In this document: one piece after another, positions 10,275 through 20,098 of the stretch | How the letters are laid out: every line of letters begins with the position of its first letter | Numbering within the stretch: the first letter of the stretch is position 1 | NCBI GenBank assembly: GCA_027596195.1 | Contig: JADGJG010000177.1 | Coordinates: 1 to 33,723, forward strand | DNA length: 33,723 nucleotides | DNA from: Podochytrium sp. JEL0797 | Taxonomy: Eukaryota > Chytridiomycota > Chytridiomycetes > Chytridiales > Chytriomycetaceae | Reading direction: 5' to 3' | The notes under the pieces: model-generated | Told to the model about the DNA's origin: nothing | Databases searched by the model: none | What the model saw: only the letters and a program-made list of their open reading frames with translations | Translations under genes and position numbers: made by a program

Positions 10275-10780
10275 CTTTGAGGTGCCTTTGGTTTTGGTGC
10301 TTTGGTTGCAGAGCGCCGAACCAGAATTTATAGCTTCCGGCTCGGGCTTGAATGTGGCAGTGCGCTGAAAGTGCCGTACCTCCGTCGATTCCCGATGCTT
10401 GGCCCATTTTTATGACCGCCGCAGCTCACAATATTCCAGTTACAGAGCATACGAAAAGCTCTATCGGAACGGAAAAATATCTGAGAATGGAGGAAACGAA
10501 CATTGTGGCCAAGGGCATGCCCTTGATTGTGGCATTCGAAAGCTCGATCGACAACATGCTTGTGGAAATTTTTGGTGCGATATCACAACGCCCAGTGTGG
10601 CAGTGAAGGAATGCGCAGACGGAGTGCTCGTGGGCCAAGTGTTGCCTGCCCAAGAGGCGTAGAATTATTAGAATGGGAACACCATAGAAGTGTTATCGAA
10701 CTGAAGATACGCCTTTCGTGGGGACCATTATTTCTATCTATTCATACTAGAATTTTTTGTTTCACTCGAGTCGAGGCCAA
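10275..10780. repeat. upstream region homologous to those of the other Cys-rich/WSC copies
   Basis: This non-coding stretch separates copy 1 from copy 2. It shares blocks with the upstream region of copy 2: CGCCCAGTGTGGCAGTGAAG at 10589-10608 against 12413-12432 (one mismatch), and the segment 10671-10720 (GAATGGGAACACC to GAAGATACGCC) against 12517-12566. The motif TGTGGCAGTG occurs at 10353-10362 and 10596-10605. The blocks keep their order, so the gene was duplicated together with its promoter. Confidence 0.65.
10327..10332 (-). promoter_or_regulatory. TATA box of Cys-rich/WSC copy 1
   Basis: TATAAA on the minus strand, about 53 nt upstream of the ATG at 10274. The paralogous copy has a TATAAA in the matching place (12140-12145), which supports its use. 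Confidence 0.55.
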
Positions 10781-10836
10781 CAGTATAGAACTGCGAATCC
10801 AACCACCCTCCGACGTTTTATTTACATACTTATTCG

Positions 10837-12104
10837 TCACCAAAAAGGACAAAAAGTATTTGGAATGGGTCCAAACCTTTTCCCAACATAACGCACACAC
10901 AATCCGTAAGAGGTGATTTGCGATGTGCCACCACAAGTCTCAGTCGCATCTCCCGAACAAGGAACGTTGCACAAGCTGTTCGAAACCGCAGCGGGAATAT
11001 AACCCGAATCAACCCAACACTCCGAACCATTCTTAATCCCCATGATTATGGAGACACCGGGGTTTACCGCAAGTCCAAACTGCTCACATAAGTCAAGAGT
11101 CATTCGTTCACTCGTCAGAATCAATTTGGCATCTGCGACTTATAGGAAAGGTTTCCATTTGGTGGGATCGTGAAGATGGAAACATGCCGCCACACGTTTC
11201 GCTGGCATTACTGGTGCATGGAACAGAGCAGTCATTGCTGGGCACCAGCGGATTTGCTGGGTCAAACGCGAAATCGAACCGACACACATTCCCATTCTCA
11301 AGGGCAATCGTAATATCTGGGTAGCAATGTTGGGATGCTCTCGTAGCGCACGACTCCACCGTCATGCCTGTGTTGTCGAGGTAATTCGAGAAGGAGCTGT
11401 CCGATCGAACCAAGTTGCTGGTGGAAAAACAGCCAACGTAGGTGTACGGAATGGTTGGGGCAGGCGGAGTGAAAATATAAGTAGTAGCAGATGTAAACGT
11501 AGCAGCGAAAAGTGTCTGTTGGCCCGCATGTAATCCAGTTTTGGATGAGGTTGCCGGAAGCGGCTAAGGTTGGAACTGGGACCGACACAACAGCCGAGAC
11601 AGTCGACAAAGGAAGAGTGACACAATCTGGAAACAAACCGACATGTCAGCGACGAAAGCTATTGAGTAATATAGACCAAGCATGCTTACTGGCGAGGTTA
11701 TTGGGGTGACAAGGGGTCTTTCCTGTGGAGAGGTCCCCCGGCGCGACGGCAACAAACGTACGTGGGATCAGCACAAGTGTCTTTGGACCCACAAGTGATC
11801 CAGTTTGCAATTTTATTACCGAGCGCCGAACCCCCCGAGCAGTCTATTACCGTAGGAGAATTCAGTTTGGGAGAGAGTGATGTTGGAATGAAAGCAACAG
11901 AGGAAACAAACCAGATGGAGGGCGACAGGTGGTCTTTCGAGAGGACAAATCCGCCGAAGCAACGCAGCAGGTGTAGCTGTTATCAGCGCATATGTCCGTG
12001 GGCCCGCAGGTCTCCCAATCAGGGATGGCAGAAGGCGCGCGGCGCGGCAAAGCGGGCACGGCAGAGACGATTGCAGCGAGGGCAGCGAACAGAATTAGAT
12101 GCAT
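10837..12104 (-). pseudogene. Cys-rich/WSC copy 2, frame-broken paralogue
   Basis: It starts MHLILFAALAAIVSAVPALP (signal peptide; ATG 12104, or an in-frame ATG at 12134). Exon 1 (12104-11912) holds one Cys-rich module (WETCGPTDICADNSYTCC). Exon 2 (11843-11690) holds a second (WITCGSKDTCADPTYVCC) but has one extra base at 11749-11750, right after CC; removing it restores the module and the phase. Exon 3 (from 11626) begins a third module (NWITCGPTDT) that breaks off and changes frame before the WSC domain (YVGCFSTSNLVRS). Near the end of that WSC domain the copy is 7 nt shorter than copy 1. A second WSC-like segment (SERMTLDLCEQF to NVPCSGDATETCG) follows in another frame and ends at 10837. 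The CBM5/12 module is absent. Several independent breaks point to a decayed gene; sequencing error cannot be excluded. Confidence 0.65.
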
Positions 12105-12610
12105 TTGAATGATGTAATTTTTGCTGGGGCCCACTGGGCTTTATAGTCGCATTGATTAAATACGGGCTTTATGCTTGGACTATTAACCGGTCACGGTGAG
12201 GGGCAGATTTCCCCGTGTATAGCAACGTATAAACGACGATAGATGCACACAATACCTTCGTAGTGCCCTGTAGTCAAGGGCAGTTCCAAACAAGAAAGGT
12301 GGATAAAATTGCTGTGGCTGTGTAGTGGCACTGTGGCAGTGCGCTTCCGTCCAAGCATCGAGTACCAAAACATGCTCCCGGAAAACATGCTCCCGGAAAC
12401 GCGTTATCGCGACGCCCAGTGGGGCAGTGAAGTATTTTATGAGATGCGCTCATGGGCTGCTCATGGGCCATTCCGTCATTTCCACCCCTTCCCTATAAAT
12501 AATGGAGAATACTGGAGAATGGGAACACCTCGGAATGTTATCAAATTGAAGATACACCTTGCGTGGAGTATCATTGAACTGTTTGTATTCGACTCGAATT
12601 CTGTGTTTCA
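12105..12610. repeat. upstream region of copy 2, homologous to 10275-10780 and 15331-15660
   Basis: It carries a TATAAA on the minus strand at 12140-12145, 36 nt from the ATG at 12104. Blocks match the copy 1 upstream region (12413-12432, 12517-12566) and the distal relic (12105-12280 and 12327-12360 against 15331-15505 and 15608-15641). TGTGGCAGTG is at 12332-12341. ACATGCTCCCGGAAA is directly repeated at about 12370-12398. The remainder, to the ase1 start at 12687, should contain the ase1 promoter. Confidence 0.65.
12140..12145 (-). promoter_or_regulatory. TATA box of Cys-rich/WSC copy 2
   Basis: TATAAA on the minus strand 36 nt upstream of the ATG. It corresponds to the TATAAA of copy 1; the distal relic has a degraded version (GTATAACC on the minus strand). 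Confidence 0.5.
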
Positions 12611-12686
12611 CATCGCTAAACCAATAACGAGCCCTCGTCCGAAAAACGCAAACAATTTCCGGTGCTTGCAATTGATCTCCTCTCCC

Positions 12687-15200
12687 ATGCGCACCCCCCT
12701 GAAGCCACTCGATCCCCTCGAGCCCTTCTTTGTGACACTTCCCATCGATGTTCGCGAGGCAATCCACCCGTCGTTTCTGCAAACCTCGAAAGCGGAATCC
12801 TCGCTGGCCGCCCTGCTCCGCCAGCAACCCCTCAGAAGGAGACACTCGGAACCACCGAGGATCTCAGAGCGATTCAGAGAATCTCTAAGGCGGGAGAAGC
12901 CGGATGCGTCCTGGTTGCTAGCGGACCACACACCATCCGAGGATCTCTCAGACCTGTGTTTGGTGCACCGTGCGAGGGCGTTGCTGGACCATCTGGGAGT
13001 ACTGTGGGCAGATCTGAAGGACAGCGGCGGGAGCGCAGTACCCGCACTGGCTCCTGCCGCAGAGGGCGAAGTGGGGTCCCATTCCGCACCTTCAATTATC
13101 GACCCGTCCATCGCGGAATCCCTCAAAGACGACAAGGTCGTCAACAACCAGACCCTGGTCGTAAGTCCGTCCCCCATTCAATTACTCGGCTCGAAATGAA
13201 GCGAAACTCCACACACCCAGCCCATCATCGCCAACCTCCAACTCCTCATTTCACAAGAACTCTCGCGCCGCGAAACAGTCCTTACTTCCATCCGCACCCT
13301 CCATTCCCACCTATTTAACGCATGCACGCGTCTTTGTCTCCCTTTTGATTCCTTCATCAACCAACGCATTCTGCCTCCCACGGCATCCATTTACACGAAA
13401 CGAAACGTGTTGCAAGCCCGTGTCACGGAGGTGGATGCGATTGTGGAATCGAGGGAAGTTCGGTTGAGTGGGTTACGCGAGGGTGTGGAGGAGATGCGGA
13501 ACGCGTTGGGCGATTTGACGGAGACTGAGTTTGTTGTGGTGAGTTACTTCGAGAGAATTGATAAAATTGAATTGCGCGTGTGTGTGTGTGCGTGTTTGTG
13601 TGCGTGTATGAACCTTGAAAGGAATCCCGTTCGATTGCTCAATTTCAGTTTTACAGAACGCGCCGGACGACCTCTCGGCTGACACCCTCGACACCTGGTC
13701 CTCAACCCTCTACGCCCTCGAATCCGAAAAATCTGCACGCGTTTCTCGCCTCGCTCGGCTTTCTGCCAAAATCCACCACGCGTCCCACCAACTGAACCGA
13801 TTCCCCTCATCCTCCGACCAAGAACGCGTTCTCTTCACTTTTCTCCAAACGCCCATCCCGCCCTTGAGCGTATCAAATCTTCCCATTCTTCCGAACACGG
13901 GACGTTCTCCACCCGACGTTCCAACCTCAACAACCGCCTACGCAATGGAACAACACTACAAATCCCTTCTCGAACACCAACACCCAACATCTCCCACCCA
14001 CATTCCATTAACGCGAATCTACATCGAATGGCTTGAATCCCTTCTCGCTGAACTCGACAAGGAACTCCTATCGCGCCGCGAAAGGTGCCGTACACTTGTC
14101 AAAGAGATTCAGTTGTGTTTGGAGGAACTCGGAGAGGATGAGATGGATGGGTTGGAGGTAGAGGATTTGGGGCGTGTTGAAGAGGTTTGTTTTTCGACGC
14201 GTTTTTTGCATACACTTCGGCGCAAATTGACCTTTCATTTCTTGATATATTGAAGTATGCTCTACTCGCTGGCGACTTGAGACGCAGATGGCGCGTTGCA
14301 ATGCAAGAAACGGTGGACAAGGTAACGATCCTTTTCGAATCGCGTTCCAAACCGCGTCATACTCAAATTCTCAAAAAAAAACAGCTGCTCGCCGACCTCA
14401 CCATCCTCTGGGATAAATGCCACATCCCCGCCGAGCAACGCACCTCTTTCCTCGCCCAATTCACCCCAGAAACACTCTACTCCCCCCTCTCCATCCACCC
14501 TCTGACCCTCGAACTCATGTCCCTCCAAGAGCGATACGAACTCGAATCACCAATCTACCGCATGATTCAACAACGCACGGACTTGTTATCCAAGATGCGC
14601 GACTTTGAAGTGTCAGCGTCAGACCCGAAACGGCTGTTTCGGAGCTCTTTCCAGTTGGTGGAGGAGGAACGGTTTCGAAAGACGTGTGTGCCGAGCTTGT
14701 TGAAACTCGAAGAGGAGTTGAAGAGGATCGTGTTGGTTTACGAGCAAGGTGGGTTGCTTTCCTTCCGTCACGGCAAATTCCAATCACCATTCTGACGACA
14801 TTTCCCTCCCCATCCAGACCAAGACCGACGCTTCGTCTTCCAAGGTGTGCCCTTCCTCGCCAAATTGGACCAAGAAACCGCATCCCGCTTCATCAACGAA
14901 TCCATCTTTGTATTCAACACCTCCACAACAACACACCCGCGTGGCACCATCACACCAGGTCGACAACAACACCTGACACCTGCCAAGAAACAACCCGCGA
15001 GAGTTCACGTTGTGGAATCACCGAGACCCCGCACACCGACCATGAGGCCGCGGACACCGATTGTGGATGGGACACCCGCGAGGAAGTTGAGGAGCGTTTC
15101 GTCGGCTGTTGCGGTGGGTAGTAATTCTGCTGCGGGGGTGGGAGGTGTGGGGCTGGTGAGGGGGCGCAGTTTTTCGCATGTGGGGAAGGCGAGGGAGTGA
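12687..15200 (+). CDS. ase1: Ase1/PRC1/MAP65 family antiparallel-microtubule bundling protein
   Basis: Six exons (12687-13160, 13221-13538, 13657-14184, 14256-14321, 14385-14748, 14818-15200) join in phase to 710 residues. Proteins of this family cross-link antiparallel microtubules at the spindle midzone and are needed for anaphase and cytokinesis. The sequence is mostly coiled coil or spectrin-like. Family signatures are in the C-terminal half: LLADLTILWDKCHIPAEQR (the L-x2-LW motif) and SASDPKRLFRSSFQLVEEER followed by FRK and a Leu/Glu helix, the microtubule-binding region. The tail (after about residue 620) is basic, Pro/Thr/Ser-rich with TP and SP sites (ESPRPRTPTMRPRTP), typical of Cdk-regulated tails in this family. 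ATG 12687 is the first Met of the conserved frame. Intron 2 contains a TG-rich tract (about 13575-13610). AATAAATAAA follows about 90 nt after the stop. Confidence 0.9.
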
Positions 15201-15302
15201 TGGTCACGCAAATGCGGGACGTATTCGTTGCGTTCTTTTGATATTTTTGGATATCATTTTCAATAATACTATTTATAACTGCTTCGGAAAGAATAAATAA
15301 AC

Positions 15303-15660
15303 GCGTGGCAGCAAACAGAACTAGACGCATTTGAATGATTGAGTTTTTTGTTGGGGCCCACTGGGGTTATACTCAGATTGATTAAATAAATAGCTTGATG
15401 CTTGGACTATATTTTCGGCCGCGGTATTACCAAAAAATCACCATACATCAATCTACGAAGCGACGATTAATGTGTTCACTGTTCAACCCTTTCGCAGTGC
15501 CCTGCGACTGCCGTTGATTCAACTGAAATTATTGTGGAATTGCAGTGGCACCAGTTTGGAGTCCAAACATTGTGGCAGTGAAACAGATATCATTGTGGCT
15601 GGGCATTGGCACTATGGCAGTGCGTTTCAGTCCAAGCATCGGGGAATTAATGCCAGTGCA
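15303..15660 (-). pseudogene. 5'-only relic of a third Cys-rich/WSC copy with its promoter
   Basis: On the minus strand, the ATG at about 15330 reads MRLVLFAATRLF, matching MHLILFAALAAI of copy 2 for about eight codons before diverging into the ase1 3' flank. Upstream of it, homology continues: the GGGGCCCACTGGG block, GATTGATTAAAT, TGCTTGGACTAT, then CAGTGCCCTG and the block 15608-15641 that matches 12327-12360 with three mismatches. TGTGGCAGTG is at 15571-15580. Only the 5' end and promoter remain; no Cys-rich module or WSC domain was found. Confidence 0.65.
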
Positions 15661-16122
15661 TTCTGTTAAAGAAATTTTAAAATCCGTCCTGAATCACTTG
15701 TTTCTACCCGCACGAATAGAAACAAAAAAGCGGTATTTGCACATTCCAGGTGGCACTACAAAAAATTGTTTCTTGCTGTTTGTTTCCTTTCAAGCACGAT
15801 GGCGGAGAGTATAGAAGCGGGTTATGGAAGAGGAGGAGTCGATGAAGGCAAATAAGAATAATGAGAGGCAGAGAGAGATGTTCCATCGACCCCGCTTGGA
15901 ACTCATTTGGCTTCTACTGAAATGTGAATATATTCGATAATTTAATGTGCGTCCCGCATCCTCTCTCCTCTCCTGCCGAATTTATAAACCCTTTCCATAG
16001 AGTGCTTCATACGCACCCATAAAATTCGCCTCCTTTTCCAAATCAAATGAGAAAATCAAATGCAAATCAAATCCGCGAAACCTTCAAAAGCGCCCCGCCC
16101 TTCCCATCCCACCTCCGCACCA
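15661..16122. other. intergenic region upstream of the extradiol dioxygenase
   Basis: No gene is supported here. A TATAAA on the plus strand at 15983-15988 sits 71 nt before the earlier in-frame ATG (16060) and 134 nt before the preferred one (16123). A CT-rich tract (CTCTCTCCTCTCCT, about 15961-15974) precedes it. Confidence 0.5.
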
Positions 16123-16983
16123 ATGAAACAACCCGCCTACTTCCTCGCCCATGGCTCGCCCTTCTGGCTCGTCAACAAGACCGACAGCGGCCCCACCTTC
16201 CTCAAATCACTGGGCAAACAAATCCTCTCTTCGCCGCACCCTCCGAAATCAATGCTCATCATCAGTGCACACTGGGAGACAAACAACGGCCTGCGCATAA
16301 CAACTTCAGCGCAACACAAACTACTGTACGATTATTACGGCTTTCCTAAGGAATTCTACGACGTGAAATACCCCGCAAAGGGAGATCCTGTTATGGCCGA
16401 GGAAACCGCCAGGCTCCTCAGAACCGCGGGCTTCAAAGTCACCGAAGAACCAACCCGCGGCCTCGATCACGGCGTTTTCACACCCTTGATCTACCTCTTT
16501 CCGAACCAGGAGATTCCCATCGTCCAACTCTCCCTCCCAATCACAAACAGCACCGAAGAATATTACCGCATGGGCGAGGCCTTGAAGCCATTACGTGACC
16601 AAGGCGTGATGATTGTTGGATCCGGATTCCTCCTCCACAACCTCCGCGTCATGATTAACGGAATGCACACCGCAAAGTCAACCGACCCTCTCCTCCCGTG
16701 GGCGAAAGAGTTTGTCGAAGCCGCTGAAAAGGCAACTCTCGAATCCACCGGATCTGCGCGGAAACGCAACGTGTTGGCTTTATTCCAACTGGGTAGTTAT
16801 CACACGGCGCATCCTAGTCCCGAGCATTTCGCGCCGTTTGTAGTTGCCGCAGGTGTCGCAGGAGAGGATGTGGGGGAGTTGATTCACAAACAGTGGTTTG
16901 GGGGATTTTCGAGCGAGGATTCGTTCCGGTTTGGGAGTTTGAAGGGTGATGTGGAAAGTCAGAAGACGGGTGGGGAGCTTTGA
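16123..16983 (+). CDS. LigB-type extradiol ring-cleavage dioxygenase, 4,5-DOPA dioxygenase-like
   Basis: A single-exon gene of 286 residues from ATG 16123, or 307 from ATG 16060. The family uses non-haem Fe(II) or Zn(II) to open catechol rings; fungal and plant DODA-like members are the closest by motif. Visible motifs are YFLAHGSP, MLIISAHWET, GLDHGVFTPLIYLFP, IVGSGFLLHNLRVM and GSYHTAHPSPEHFAPFVVAA, which together supply the His ligands and the catalytic His. The usual GSGS is GSGF here. The shorter start places the AHGSP motif about ten residues from the N terminus, as in most relatives. There is no targeting signal, so it is probably cytosolic. The actual substrate cannot be told from sequence. 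Confidence 0.88.
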   Translation: MKQPAYFLAHGSPFWLVNKTDSGPTFLKSLGKQILSSPHPPKSMLIISAHWETNNGLRITTSAQHKLLYDYYGFPKEFYDVKYPAKGDPVMAEETARLLRTAGFKVTEEPTRGLDHGVFTPLIYLFPNQEIPIVQLSLPITNSTEEYYRMGEALKPLRDQGVMIVGSGFLLHNLRVMINGMHTAKSTDPLLPWAKEFVEAAEKATLESTGSARKRNVLALFQLGSYHTAHPSPEHFAPFVVAAGVAGEDVGELIHKQWFGGFSSEDSFRFGSLKGDVESQKTGGEL

Positions 16984-17060
16984 GAATCAGCCAGGCGAAT
17001 ACTCGCACATGGAGTCCGGGTAACAATAAATAAATATATTCCAAACAAACAAAATGTTGA

Positions 17061-17429
17061 TTAATTTTCCGCAATCAATCCCAACGCCTCAATCTGCTTC
17101 TTGACACGCCCTCGCTTTAAAATGGCATCCACGCGCTTGCGTTGAAGATCCGTATGCTTGGTATCAAAATCTAAAGCGTCACACTCGAATTCGCGTTTTT
17201 CCTTGCGTTTAGTACTTTCCCGCAACTGAGCTTCACACCGCTCCTTTTCCATTTCACAGAGGTCTCTGGTTAAAGATGCAATGTTTGAAGGTATGGTTGA
17301 AGGTAGTGATGCTGAGGTAGGAGAAGATGGAGTTCTCGCAGATGTACAACGTTCAGTGTCCACTTGCGGGCAGCTTGGTTCCAGGTCGCAAAAGAGCGGG
17401 TCCAGGGTGTCGAAACTAAAAGGGAACAT
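17061..17429 (-). CDS. small coiled-coil protein, unrecognised
   Basis: An open frame ends at 17061 and runs at least to the ATG at 17429, giving 122 residues. The frame is open further upstream (to about 17540) without another ATG, so an upstream exon is possible. The first third is acidic and Pro/Ser/Thr-rich (TSARTPSSPTSASLPSTIPS). The rest is strongly helical and charged (TRDLCEMEKERCEAQLREST, then LQRKRVDAILKRGRVKKQIE), a likely coiled coil ending EALGLIAEN. No family was recognised; a structural or complex-subunit role is a guess from composition. AATAAA-like signals lie just downstream on the minus strand (about 17024-17032). Confidence 0.6.
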   Translation of the reverse strand: MFPFSFDTLDPLFCDLEPSCPQVDTERCTSARTPSSPTSASLPSTIPSNIASLTRDLCEMEKERCEAQLRESTKRKEKREFECDALDFDTKHTDLQRKRVDAILKRGRVKKQIEALGLIAEN

Positions 17430-17526
17430 GTGGAGGGAGAATGTACTTTGGCTTGGAAAAGAACGACCCGACTGCGCCGTTTTAAAGTCCGTGGAAAGGG
17501 GATGAGTCAAATCCAGAAAGTATTCT

Positions 17527-17849
17527 TTATTTCTCAGAACTCATGTTCTTTTTGCATTTACAATCGTGCACACTGCACTCATTTATCATTACCGAAATGA
17601 TTGGCAGTCCAAGTTCAGCAGCTCTGAAATTCAGTGTGCGCACGTCTGTACCTCGGTCCTTGTCGAAGTCCGTTTCCCAGTTCAAAAATCCCTCACCAAA
17701 AAGCAAGTCGCCAACCTCGCGTTTTTCGATTCGATAAGTTTGGGACGGTTAGGACGGGGACTGTGCCGTTTCGTGGTATCAGATGGATGCGAATGCCTGG
17801 GTGCGCCGCTTTGGTTGTAAACGTTTTAAACAAACCGATTAGTCATCAT
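17527..17849 (-). CDS. tentative 81-aa basic protein with a weak MADS-like pattern
   Basis: Exons 17849-17836, 17796-17697 and 17658-17527 join in phase to 81 residues ending at TAA. The introns are 39 and 38 nt, shorter than any confident intron here (minimum 44), though the second starts GTGAGG. The core reads RPKLIESKNARLATCF, then a joint, then RTLNFRAAELGLPIISVMIN. Spacing and several residues recall the MADS-box (K-x-I-E-x-K-x-x-R-x-x-T-F ... A-x-E-L), with a basic N terminus. The match is weak and made by eye. Its ATG overlaps the first ATG of the divergent PAQR gene. It could be a chance open frame. Confidence 0.25.
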
Positions 17850-19194
17850 GCTTGACGGCTGTGCGAAAATCAGTTCGAAAATCGCGCGACAAGTAGAAAA
17901 GATGCCCGAAGTCCACCCGCCAGGGGATCTCCCCTCAACAGACACCCTGCACATCACTGACACTTTGGCGGATCCCGAAACAATGGCGGAAACGAAAAAG
18001 GGCGAATCCGACATCGAATCAGCCACCAACTCATCGCGGGTTGGTCGCTGGACAAAGCCTCAGTTGCTGAAGCGGGAAGCAATGCCGTTGTGGTACGAGG
18101 TGAGGCCCTGTTTTATGCTGCCCGGGGGGGTTGTCAAAACGCCACTGGATCAGCGATCATTGATTGAACCCCGCTCTGACCATGACACGTTTTAGCCCGA
18201 AAGATTCATTTGGACTGGATACCGACCCATCACCAACTCGGTCCCCGATTGCCTGTTCTCGATGTTTTATATCCATAACGAGTTGGGAAATATCTGGACA
18301 CATCTCATTGGCGCCGTTTTGTTTGTTTGCCTGATGGGTTATACATGGACCCGGATCATATTCGGTCCTGGAATGGTCGGAGTTGATTGGCGGGACCATC
18401 TGATTGCTGCCGAAATGTGAGCGGCTTCGAAGTGTCAAAATGACCACAACTGATCGAAAAATCTCATTTCCCGCGCGATAACTACAGGCACTTCAGCTTC
18501 ATATCATGTTTCGCATTCTCAACTGCGTTCCATACAATGTGCTGCTACTCCCAAACCGTGCATCGCTCCTGCCTGAAAGCCGACTACGTCGGAATTGTGT
18601 TCCACATTGGCGGATGCATGGCCGCGTCCATATACTACGTGTTCTACTGCAACAAGACGCTGCAAACAATATATCTCGTATTGATCCTCACTTCAGGAAG
18701 CGCCGTCGTGTTCACGAACGTTTCGAACCGATTTTTGACGGTGGAATATGCGCGACTGCGATTGATTCTGTTTTGTGCGTTTGGAGCTCTGGCTGTTGTT
18801 CCGATTATTCATAGCGGCGTAATTCACGGCGTGAGTTTCAAACCCATTTCCCCACGCCCTCTCCCTGAATCCGCGGCTAAACACAATCCATAAACCCCAG
18901 TACGACTTCACCGTCCGCGCCGTCGGCCTCAACTACATCTACCTAATCGGCGTATTCGATTTCGGTGGAGCCCTCATTTTCAACCTCAAAATCCCCGAAC
19001 GCTTCGCACCCGGATCATTCGACTATTTTGGCCAGTCGCATCAAATCATGCATTTCTGTATCATTTTGGGCGCGATTTCACATTATCTCGCGTTTGTGGA
19101 GGCTTTTACTTTTTGGCATGGACAGAATGGGGAGTGTTTGATTGCGTGGAGTGAGATGGACGTTGGGAGTGGGTATTTGTTGACTCCGTGGTGA
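17848..19194 (+). CDS. adiponectin receptor / PAQR (haemolysin-III-related) 7-TM protein
   Basis: Exons 17848-18099, 18196-18416, 18488-18830 and 18901-19194 give 369 residues; a second in-frame ATG at 17902 would remove 18. The soluble N terminus is acidic and Ser/Thr-rich. Family motifs follow: MFYIHNELGNIWTHLIGAV, SCFAFSTAFHTMCCYS, DYFGQSHQIMHFCIILGA and a final EAFTFWHG. The His residues in FHTMCC and HQIMH are the zinc ligands of the family, whose members act as ceramidase-like receptors or in zinc/sterol homeostasis (yeast Izh). Seven hydrophobic segments can be counted. All three introns (96, 71 and 70 nt) have GTGAG donors. Probably in the ER or plasma membrane. Confidence 0.92.
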
Positions 19195-19330
19195 TTCTTA
19201 ACTTTTTAATTTAAATATACACCGAGACAGACAGAAACTACGTGATTTGTTATTTTTCTGTGATGTCATGCGGGTTTTTGAAGGAGGAGGTTGAAAGGTT
19301 CGAGGTTCAACACGCACATATCAACCAAAA

Positions 19331-20012
19331 ATGCCGGAACTCCAACCTCTGCTTGAACGAACCATCCTCCAAGTGCCAGAGAATGCGCGCCTGGTCCTCA
19401 CCTTCCCCATGACCTTGGAAGACGATCCCAACCAACTGCGCTGCATGACGTCTCCAGCCTTTGTCAAACACTTGCCGATGATGAACCCTAACATGTCATT
19501 GGCAGACATAGCCACCCGTCGTGAGACGCAGATGGCTTCAGGGAACTTCAAGGTGTTCAAAATGAACAACAAGGAAACGGGAGAATTCGTTGGCAGTTGC
19601 GGGATGTACCGGATGGAGAAGGAGTACGCCTTTCCCCCACACGGCTTTGTATGATCAACTGACACCAAACCCCCACAGCAACTTCGCCTACGACTGTGGT
19701 CTTGCCATCCTCGAACCCTTCCACCGCTTCGGATACGCCACGGAAGCTCTCTTCCTGCTCCTCGATCACGGATTTACAGATCTCGGGTTCAACCGCACCA
19801 CGTTTGTGACAAACGCCAAGAACGAAGGAATGAGAAAGTGGCTCGAGAATGCGGCGGGGGCCGTGCAGGAGGGATACTTTCGCGAATCGTGGTTCGATGC
19901 CAAGGTGAACGCGTTTGATGACAGTGTTCAATACGCGATTTTGAAGAGTGAGTGGGAGGGGGGAATGAGAGAGAGGCTGTTGGCCAAGGTTCGGTCTTAC
20001 GCTAGTAAATAA
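19331..20012 (+). CDS. GNAT-family N-acetyltransferase, copy 1
   Basis: Exons 19331-19623 and 19679-20012 (55-nt intron, phase 2, GTACGC...CACAG) give 208 residues. The fold is of the RimJ/RimL type: LVLTFPMTLEDDPNQLR near the start, GEFVGSCGMYRMEKE in the central strands, LAILEPFHRFGYATEALFLL in the acetyl-CoA pyrophosphate-loop region (with the variant RFGYA), and FVTNAKNEGMRKWLENAAG in the late helix. The substrate is unknown. It forms the first half of a two-gene unit with the DUF4336-like gene that starts 86 nt downstream; the same pair recurs at 23100-24752. The last 80 residues are nearly identical to copy 2, while the first half has diverged. Confidence 0.85.
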
Positions 20013-20098
20013 ACCATAAACGGAATTCTAATGACAATATAATGATTTGTTTTGAGCGAACGAGACTGCCTTTCAAAAAACTCATTTCGAAACTCAAC

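Noticed and set aside
12309..12686. In-frame 5' extension of the ase1 open frame by 126 codons
   Set aside because: It runs through sequence homologous to the non-coding upstream region of the WSC copies and has no family match; the ATG at 12687 begins the conserved protein.
13570..13612. TG-rich tract considered as a coding or regulatory repeat
   Set aside because: It lies inside ase1 intron 2 and looks like an ordinary microsatellite.
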